DNA of 64,000 nt, from positions 496,001 to 560,000 of the forward strand of contig JANVFP010000001.1 of the NCBI GenBank assembly GCA_027919835.1, given 5' to 3'. The DNA comes from Lentinula raphanica. Taxonomy: Eukaryota; Basidiomycota; Agaricomycetes; Agaricales; Omphalotaceae. This document shows, piece after piece, positions 57,143 through 64,000 of this stretch; position 1 is the first letter of the stretch, and every line of letters starts with the position of its first letter. The position numbers and the translations under genes were made by a program. Under the pieces are notes generated by a model. It was not told the DNA's origin. It did not search any database and worked only from the letters and a program-made list of their open reading frames with translations.

Positions 57143-57290
57143 GACAGGAAAGACTGAGATATTGGCTGATGTATTCGACGAACTGTTGGTTGAGAACAGA
57201 AAGAGGAACCGTGTGAACTAAAACTACCCGCTCCTCTTACCGCTCGGCTGGACGTTGATGCTTGCTTTGCTAGCATCTTAACTAATTTGA
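57143..57290 (-). repeat. Split direct repeat A1
   Basis: AGGAAAGACTGAGATATTGG ... GCTAGCATCTTAACTAATT, matching A2 at 50712-50860 with only a few changes (CGACGAAC versus TGACGAAC; CCCGCTCC versus CCCACTCC). It marks the 5' end of the minus-strand element. Confidence 0.88.
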
Positions 57291-57421
57291 CCTTAGCAGC
57301 TGACTCTAAACAACTATGGACTATAGTGTCATCATGGATAGGGGAAAGACCGTGATATCATTAGCTACGATGTGCAATACAAAAGCCTGCCTTGTACAAA
57401 ACACTCGAAGTTACATTCGAA

Positions 57422-57919
57422 CTATATATCATTATCTGAGTCAAGCTCACTGTCCGAGTCCGGCTGCCCTGCTAAAGCCCATTGCTCGAAACCAGTAATC
57501 TCCTTTGGGTTAATCAAAAGTTGTTCGCAAAGTGCAGGTGGTAATTGTTCAAGATATCATCGATGATAGAGGGAGCGAGGAAGACCTTTTTTGACCATCC
57601 GAGTGCTTCTCTGTTCCGTCTTCACATGAACGTGTTTTGGCCGTGGCAATGCTTTTCTTCCCAAAAGACGCGATTGATTCTTCGACATCTCTTTAGCACA
57701 CTGGTCGAGGTCTACCATCATGGGTGTTATGATCCGGCGTCGATAATGTGGGACAGTGACCAAGAGAGCATCCTCTGGCCCTGACTCCTCCGATGACTGG
57801 CCTTCCGCACCAAGCGCATGGAGTACCTCTCTGGTGTGCTGAAGGTTGCTCCGTTCAAGACCATTGAGAGTTGGAGCTTCCAGCAGGGAGTCTACATCCT
57901 TCTTGCGCCGTTCAAACTT
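57422..57919 (-). pseudogene. Remnant of a hypothetical Agaricomycete protein
   Basis: Minus-strand exon from about 57919 (KFERRKKDVDSLLEAPTLNG), then VPHYRRRIITPMMVDLDQCA, SRLLGRKALPRPKHVHVKTE and RMVKKGLPRSLYHR. A TGA at 57557-57559 interrupts; the frame then continues (YLEQLPPALCEQLLINPKEI ... DSDSELDSDNDI) to TAG at 57422-57424. The stop follows Arg and could be a CGA-to-TGA change. Basic then acidic ends recall a nucleic-acid-binding protein. The 5' exons are not found, so I regard it as a fragment. Confidence 0.55.
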
Positions 57920-58438
57920 CTGGAATTGATATCAGCTTCCACTGGAATATGAAAGGACAAAAAACCTGCCTGGTTCTTCTGGGTGTTCAAGCGAGTATCA
58001 ATCATATGACGTTTGTTATATTCATTAGCGCGGGGGTACGGGCCTCTGTTGCAGTTTCTGCCTTGTCATCTATCGACATGAAGGCGGATTCCAAGGGTAG
58101 GGAGCCTTTCTGCAGGCCTCTGCAAACAACAGATCATCTCCCTGTAATTATAGTGCACTATTCATCACAACAGGTATGTACATGAAGGTCTTCACCTTCA
58201 TTATACCTAATGTGTACATGAATACACTTAATTGCTGGCCACCCTCAAGTGCTCTTGCCACTATACTGTGTACGCATACAGAGCTCTATTGTCCCTACAA
58301 GTTGTCCACTATAACCCTATGATGATACTCACTCTGTGTTGAGTTATTCATATTTTTCAGAATGCTTTAATAAAGTTTTTGAAATATTTTCTATTCTACA
58401 CAAAGCATTCCTGGACCAAACCTATAGGTGTCTTAGAT
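57920..58438. other. Non-coding gap before palindrome B2
   Basis: No gene or element end recognised. Possible upstream exons of the 57422-57919 remnant could not be confirmed. Confidence 0.35.
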
Positions 58439-58525
58439 GAAAATATCACTTCAGGCATCCTCCAAACAGGCCTAGTTAGGATAAAAAATCATGTACCTAA
58501 ATGGGCCTAAGAGGCCCAGTAAATG

Positions 58526-58750
58526 GGTAGCCTACCCAGCCTTTATTTAGGTGGGTAGCTACCTTTGAATGGGTAGCTACCCACTTCTGAATATTTCAAG
58601 GGTAGCTACCCATCCTAAAAAATCTCAAGTGTAGCTACCCACCTTTATTAGGTAGCTACCTTTTTCCAAATATTCTATGGGTAGCTACCTACCTTGAAAT
58701 ATTTCAAGGGTAGCTACCCATATTTACTGGACAATGGGTAGCTACCCTTC
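58526..58750. repeat. GGTAGCTACC array, left arm of B2
   Basis: About ten copies of GGGTAGCTACCC, a perfect palindrome, spaced 10-30 bp; its mirror lies at 60070-60345. Same place in the element as the GGTAATACC array of B1, but a different core sequence. Confidence 0.82.
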
Positions 58751-60069
58751 TGAAATATTTCAGCATATACAGCACATTCAATATATTCAATACACATAGT
58801 AGCATCTAGCATTAAAAACTTACATCAGTAATAATATATGCTATACTAAATACACTTATCACTGTTATTATACTTATTGCACTTAACAAGAAAAGAACTT
58901 GACATTAACATATGTTATCAACATAATTAACACACTCAACTATATATCAAACAATCAAACAGTAATTTGAGAGCAGTATTATCACTTATTTTACTTATTA
59001 CAGTCAACACACTCATCAGTAATTATGATACATGTACAACAGTATTTTGGGCGCTTATGGGCGCTTATTTTGTGTTTTTTAAATCAAACTTCATTTATAT
59101 CTCATCTCATAATTTTTGTATGGACTTGATATTGTATCAGGATGTTGTTTGCACTATATTCACTCAGAAACAAATCCAAGAACAACAAAATATATTTTGT
59201 AGGGCTGGTTATATAGTGATATTCTGTAATGTCACAGTGTTTTAGGGAAATCACACTGCATATATCCATATTGTGCAGTGAGATTGATGCTATAACATGT
59301 GGAGAAATCTCCTATAGTCTACTAACAGCATCCATGTATGATCCTGATATCTATTATGAAGAGTGTACTCTGCAATATGCATCTGTATATTTTATATGCA
59401 CTAGTAATATTCACAGTTGCATGCAACTATGGATGTCATATTCAATGACCTCCAATGCAAATCTATTTGCTGGATCATATAGAGCTATCATAAGATAGAA
59501 TGTAGGATGCTTCTTCTTATTATCCAATAGCAATTTGGCTCCATTACATGAATATATGCATAGTAATTTACACAAAATACTCTTATATCACAGAATATCA
59601 CTATATAATCAGCCCTACAAAATATATTTCATTGTTCTTGGATTTGTTTCTGAGTGAATATAGTGTAAACAACATCCTGATACAATATCAAGTCCATACA
59701 AAAATTATGAGATGAGATATAAATGAAGTTTGATTTAAAAAACACAAAATAAGCGCCCATAAGCGCCCAAAATACTGTTGTACATGTATCATAATTACTG
59801 ATGAGTGTGTTGACTGTAATAAGTAAAATAAGTGATAATACTGCTCTCAAATTACTGTTTGATTGTTTGATATACAGTTGAGTGTGTTAATCATATTGAT
59901 AATATATGTTAATTTCAAGTTCTTTTCTTGTTAAGTGCAATAAGTATAATAACAGTGATAAGTGTATTTAGTATAGCACATATCATTACTGATGTAAGTT
60001 TTTAATGCTAGATGCTACTATGTGTATTGAATATATTGAATGTGTTGTATATGCTGAAATATTTCAGAG

Positions 60070-60345
60070 GGGGTAGCTACTCATTGTCCAGTAAATATGG
60101 GTAACTACCCTTCGAATATTTTAAGGTAGGTAGCTACCTATAGAATATTTGGAAAAAGGTAGCTACCTAATAAAGGTGGGTAGCTACACTTGAGATTTTT
60201 TTAGGATGAGTAGCTACCCTTGAAGTATTCAGAAGTGGGTAGCTACCCTTAAAATATTCCAAGATGGGTAGCTACCCAGTGGGAATGTGGTGATACAAGG
60301 GTAGCTACCCATTTCAAGGTAGCTACCCACCTAAATAAAGGCTGG
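60070..60345. repeat. GGTAGCTACC array, right arm of B2
   Basis: Inverted counterpart of the left array, with slightly more copies (an extra stretch at about 60268-60320 containing GGGAATGTGGTGATACAAGG). Confidence 0.8.
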
Positions 60346-60442
60346 GTAGGCTACCCATTTGCTGGGCCTCTTAGGCCCATTTAGGTACATGATTTTTTAT
60401 CCTAACTAGGCCTGTTTGGAGGGTGCCTGAAGTGGAAAATAT

Positions 60443-61231
60443 ACAGTTTGATGTCCTCTTCAAGATGCAAAAAATTTTGAAGGCATTTGGTCTAGTGGTT
60501 CTCCTGCAATCCTTATTTTAAAATGCACACTCAAAACACTTGTGTGTTATTTCATTCCCAGAGCCTCTATATCACTTAGCACCATGCCTAGACTCATCAC
60601 ATAGATTCCTGGACATATTTCGGACATTTCCAGCGCTTATAGGGTGCCTGGATCATCAGCTGATAGCTGTACATGATCCCATCTTCACATGCATCAGGCA
60701 ATTGATCATGGGGCTGTTTTAAATTGATGTGGCTGTTACAGGTGCCAGAGGTCTGAGCAGAGGCCTGTAAAAGCGAGTTGAAACATCAATTTTTGATCTC
60801 CCATTCTTCCTTTCCTTCCCCCACCATCTCTGACCTGGGTGAGGCTGCCTGCATGTTCCCTAGCTCTTTCTGAGCTCTGATTTCACTGTCCAGCACATTC
60901 CTACATCTGTACAGACTACAGGCCTTCCAGAGGTGTCTCAGATACAGGAATCTGGTATGAAATTTCGCATTTTTCACCATCAAGACACTGAACAGATACC
61001 AAAGTACATCCAGACAGATCTAAGGTGATCAGACACTCTAGGAGTTGATTCCTTTGTTAGATCTTGGGTTTTTGGTGTCTCAGTGCGCTCTGATCATGTC
61101 TGATAAGCCTCTACATAGTACTGACTCTTATCTACATAGATCTAACCTTGATCTGCCTGTTTTTTCTTCACTTTAACTTCCTGTCCCACCTGAGTGCAAA
61201 AGGCAGAGGCGAGACGTGGGTGGTAACGAAC
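60443..61231. other. Non-coding stretch after palindrome B2
   Basis: No gene is supported; only short frames. It may hold the 3' untranslated region of the minus-strand gene that ends at 61232. Confidence 0.4.
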
Positions 61232-63299
61232 TCATGAGACTTGAGCCTGTCTGATGTAGTCCCATAACATGGCGCTTTGTACATTGACATCCAGATCACA
61301 GAGCTGAGAGTGAAGTTCTGACCTCTCAATAGGAACACACTGTAGGATGTTGTTGATAACAGCTTTGTTCCATCTTGATCGACTATACTTGGCGCCGAAG
61401 TAGAGGGTGTAAGCTGCATCGCCATTGGGACCCAGACCAGTTCCATCTTCGAATGCATTTGCAATGACATCCTCGATGGGGGCATAATGTTGGTATGCAT
61501 TGATTCCATCTTGACCAGTAGCGGAACGAAAGCATTGTCGCATAAGCCCCTGCAAGGAGTTGAGAAATTTCTAGGAGGTAGGAAGATGTAGACAATAACA
61601 TACTCTCCATGCTCGCTCATCGTCATTGCTCAGAGCATCTAGTCCGTTCTTCTTGAGTTGCTGCCTGTGAGCAACACTTCCTAATTTGGGCATCTGATTC
61701 TTTCTCTTGCTGCTGCAAGGTGTCGCCGTCAAAAAGGAATTCTGAGTGGTTTGCGCTGCAAAGGCAGCAGAGATAGCAGCGACAGCCTCCCTTATGATGG
61801 CATGGAAATCCACACCATCACTATGAGGAGATGTACCAGAAGAAGTGAAACCAGAAGCAGGAGTGGAACCAGAAGTAGAAGTAGAGCCGGAAGCAGGAGT
61901 AGAACTGGAAGCAGGAGTAGAACTGGAAGCAGGAGTAGAACCGGAAGCAGGAGTGGAACTGGAAGCAGGAGTGGAACTGGAAGCAGGAGCAGAGCCGGAA
62001 GCAGGAGCAGTACCAGATGAAGGCATAGAACTGGATGAAGGACCCGATGAGGCAGGCACGCCGTTATTGGATTGGTCCATGTCCGTGTCCTCATCTTCTT
62101 GAGTGTTCTCGCTTGGAGGAGACAAAGTCGTCACGGGTGGATTTCGAGGTGTCCTTTGATGGCCCTTAGCCTTGTTTCTGAGCTCGACAATCTCACTTTC
62201 ACGTTCCGCCTGTATGAGGATGAGTGCGGAGTAGAAAGTAGATCATGGGAATGTAGTTACCTTTTCCTTCAATGCCTGGTTACACTGGCGCATCTACGAC
62301 TCGTATTAACTTGAATCAGATAGATTGAGCATGAAATCACATACCAAGTCCTGAACTTGTTGCTCAAACCAGTCTTTCTCCCTCTGTGCATGCTCTTGCT
62401 CTCGCACCTGGAAATGTCCGCAGATGAATCAACTAGCTAAGCTTTTGAGAATGTATGACATACCAGTTGTGCAATTTCATCAGCAGTTGGTTGTGGAGTC
62501 TGCTGCTGCTGGGTGGCTCGGTTCTCCTACAATTGATTGTCAAGCAGTCACATTACATGGGCAATAGAAGAACATACGAGGACAGTGATTGACGTATCAT
62601 CACCATCAGGTTTGGAACTCCCTGAAGGCATATCAGGGTCGTTCATGTGGCCTGGAGTTGAAGCCTGCGAAAACACATTAATACGAACAAGCCTCGCCTC
62701 AAACAGGCCACTCACTGAAAGATCAAGGTCCATGCTGGGAGCTGGAATTTGACTGCGTAGTTCCGAAACTTCTTGTTCCTGTTATGAAAAATTCAGCATA
62801 AGCCCCAAGGACTAATGAGTTGTTACCTTTAGCATAAATGATACCTTTGCTTCTTCAAGTAGCGATTCTGATTGATTCTTCGCCTCTGTCAAAAGCATAT
62901 TGGCTCTCTTCAGCTCTTCGAGTTGCTGCACCAGTTGAAGATTTCTTGCACGTTCCTGTCAATCGTTAACTGAGTCAGAAGCAGAATGGAAACAGAAGTG
63001 ATCATGTACTTCATTAAGGATCATTTGTTCAGGACCTACTACCACTCTCCATTTGTCTTTCTTGTCATATGGCGTGGAGCTTGTGGTTGAAGTTGCAGCA
63101 TTGTTGTTGTCCTCCGTGTCATTATCATTGGTTCGTTTCCGTGAGTATGTTTGATAGGCCTGAATCGGCTGAGGAACTGAGGAAAGCCCAGCATCATTGC
63201 TATCCTCCGCGTCAGTATTGTTGATTCATTTCCGAGACTACATTTGATAGGCGCGTATCGGCTGAGGGCCTGAAGAAGACAGGCTTTCGATGTTGTCGC
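61232..63299 (-). pseudogene. Coiled-coil hypothetical protein, 5' end lost to an LTR insertion
   Basis: Multi-exon minus-strand gene. Visible order: QPIQAYQTYSRKRTNDNDTE, STPYDKKDKWRVVVGPEQMI, coiled coil (LQLVQQLEELKRANMLLTEA), SELRSQIPAPSMDLDLS, TPGHMNDPDMPSGSSKPDGD, QQQQTPQPTADEIAQL, coiled coil (REQEHAQREKDWFEQQVQDL), ERESEIVELRNKAKGHQRTP. A Ser/Thr/Pro/Ala repeat follows (STPASS/GSTPAS units, 61850-62010), then DFHAIIREAVAAISAAFAAQ, and a conserved-looking end KFLNSLQGLMRQCFRSATGQ ... AMLWDYIRQAQVS, stop 61232. The N-terminal unit is duplicated; the outer copy holds TAG and TGA stops (about 63180-63240). Upstream sequence is replaced by an LTR at 63300. Function unknown. Confidence 0.55.
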
Positions 63300-64000
63300 T
63301 AACGAGGTTTAAAGTCGGTTCTTAGTATAATGCCTTATGACAGGTCACTTAGCACGAACACAGAGTACGACTTCACGGATTCGTCAATCAAATTGTATTT
63401 ATAGCGAGGTGTGGGGCGTTGTCAGAGATTCCGCACTATCTTATATCTCAAGTCAAACACAGTCTTGTAAGATCTTTTAGATCAGCAATACTGGTCAGCA
63501 GAACGAAGTGACACGGATATACCAGTCGTAAGATCTGGACTAAGGGTTTTGTTTTGAGTGGCTTCCACTTGGATAAGGGGTTTTAGGCTCGGAAAGCAAC
63601 GGGGTACCAGACGTTATGGTAGACCAATCGATTCCGCTCCCGGGTGAAGCAGTACTGATCACTATTCTCAGTAAAACCTCGAAGATCACGCAGATCACCA
63701 ATCACTATTCTCAGTAAAACCTCGAAGATCACGCAGATCACCAATCACTACGTGTCAACTTGAACAGAGCCACCAAAACTCTGCACGTTCACTCGGCACA
63801 ACCTGAGACCAAGTCCTCTGTATCTCTGGAACGGAGTCTACCTTCAACTAGCAAGTGACAGACACCAAGTCAAACCACTCAAAAGTCGGGCTTATCGCGA
63901 TGAAGTAACACACTTAATCTGCAAGGTCCGGTACAGCTTAGAAGCCTTTACTCCCACGTATGGATGAAAAGGGTTACCAGTTCAGAGAGATCTGGGCGCA
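63300..64000 (-). repeat. LTR of the same retrotransposon family, reversed, runs off the window
   Basis: Reverse complement of the LTR 3' part: TAACGAGGTTTAAAGTCGG at the junction, TATTTATAGCGAGG (the TATA box inverted) at about 63396-63409, and so on to the window end. It differs from the two full LTRs by scattered changes and by a 43-bp tandem duplication at about 63662-63747. Whether it is solo or part of a full element cannot be told. Confidence 0.9.

Larger units (their letters stand above)
50196..57290 (-). mobile_element. Ngaro/PAT-like tyrosine-recombinase retrotransposon
   Basis: On the minus strand the order is A1 repeat (57290-57143), gag, RT-RNase H, tyrosine recombinase, B1-A2 (50955-50712) and B2 (50313-50196). 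This is the split-direct-repeat layout of PAT and Ngaro elements in the DIRS order. Three MITEs are nested inside. Lesions: TGA one residue after LAGR in the recombinase, an in-frame duplication in the RT, and MITEs in gag. It is therefore inactive. Outer ends are set from the repeats and may extend a little further. Confidence 0.85.
58447..60434. mobile_element. Giant palindromic element B2 (1,988 bp)
   Basis: Ends CACTTCAGGCATCCTCC / GGAGGGTGCCTGAAGTG, with an 8-bp duplication GAAAATAT at 58439-58446 and 60435-60442. Arms of about 0.8 kb mirror each other (for example AAATGGGCCTAAGAGGCCCA near each end). The loop (about 59270-59540) is a diverged relative of the loop in the other four elements. 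The TTGGGCGCTTATGGGCGCTT core is kept in both arms. Subterminal GGTAGCTACC arrays occupy about 58526-58750 and 60070-60345. Confidence 0.9.

Noticed and set aside
58447..60434. A 7-bp duplication for B2
   Set aside because: With symmetrical ends CACTTCAGG / CCTGAAGTG only the 8-bp GAAAATAT matches on both sides.

Overview
The window looks like a repeat-rich, accessory stretch of a basidiomycete genome, most likely an Agaricomycete (mushroom-forming fungus). Coding regions are split by short GT-AG introns of about 50-60 bp, and the gene families are typical of that group: a KDZ transposase with its CxC2 cysteine cluster, a TET/JBP-type dioxygenase, a Ty3/gypsy LTR element and a DIRS/Ngaro-type tyrosine-recombinase retroelement. 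No ordinary housekeeping gene, tRNA, rRNA or CRISPR was recognised.

Layout. 1-3213: the 3' end of an acidic hypothetical gene and a damaged RNase H1-N (viroplasmin-like) gene. 3321-8115: two minus-strand hypothetical genes, the first split by a giant palindromic element. 8297-19999: a KDZ transposase gene followed by a TET/JBP dioxygenase gene. The transposase is broken by a giant palindrome, a MITE and a nonsense codon. 20212-21390: a minus-strand Ser/Asp-rich gene. 21438-45650: a giant palindrome of a second family, split by a 20.5-kb LTR retrotransposon (25080-45570). That retrotransposon carries gag, a frameshifted pol and two spliced antisense genes, one of which is itself split by another giant palindrome. 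45860-46963: a small minus-strand gene with a 522-bp TRIM inserted at its ATG. 46969-50195: non-coding DNA with direct and about 155-bp degenerate tandem repeats. 50196-57290: a Ngaro/PAT-like element on the minus strand with split direct repeats, cut by three MITEs. 57422-57919: a gene remnant. 58447-60434: a fifth giant palindrome. 61232-63299: a minus-strand coiled-coil gene cut off by another LTR copy running off the window end.

The most striking result is a family of five giant palindromic elements (about 2.0-3.7 kb without insertions). Each has arms of roughly 0.8-1.7 kb around a conserved asymmetric loop of about 300 bp, terminal inverted repeats beginning CA and ending TG, and perfect 7- or 8-bp target-site duplications. 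None has a convincing gene. All five share a core with two GGCGCTTAT units. They fall into two groups, A (copies 1-3) and B (copies 4-5). The B copies carry subterminal arrays of self-complementary motifs (GGTAATACC/GGTATTACC or GGTAGCTACC).

Nesting gives relative ages: palindrome B1 is older than the LTR element, which is older than palindrome A3; the KDZ gene is older than palindrome A2, which is older than the 1.5-kb insert. Removing each insertion and one target-site copy restores the reading frame of the host gene, which supports both the element ends and the gene models. All functions are assigned from motifs read by eye; no database search was run.
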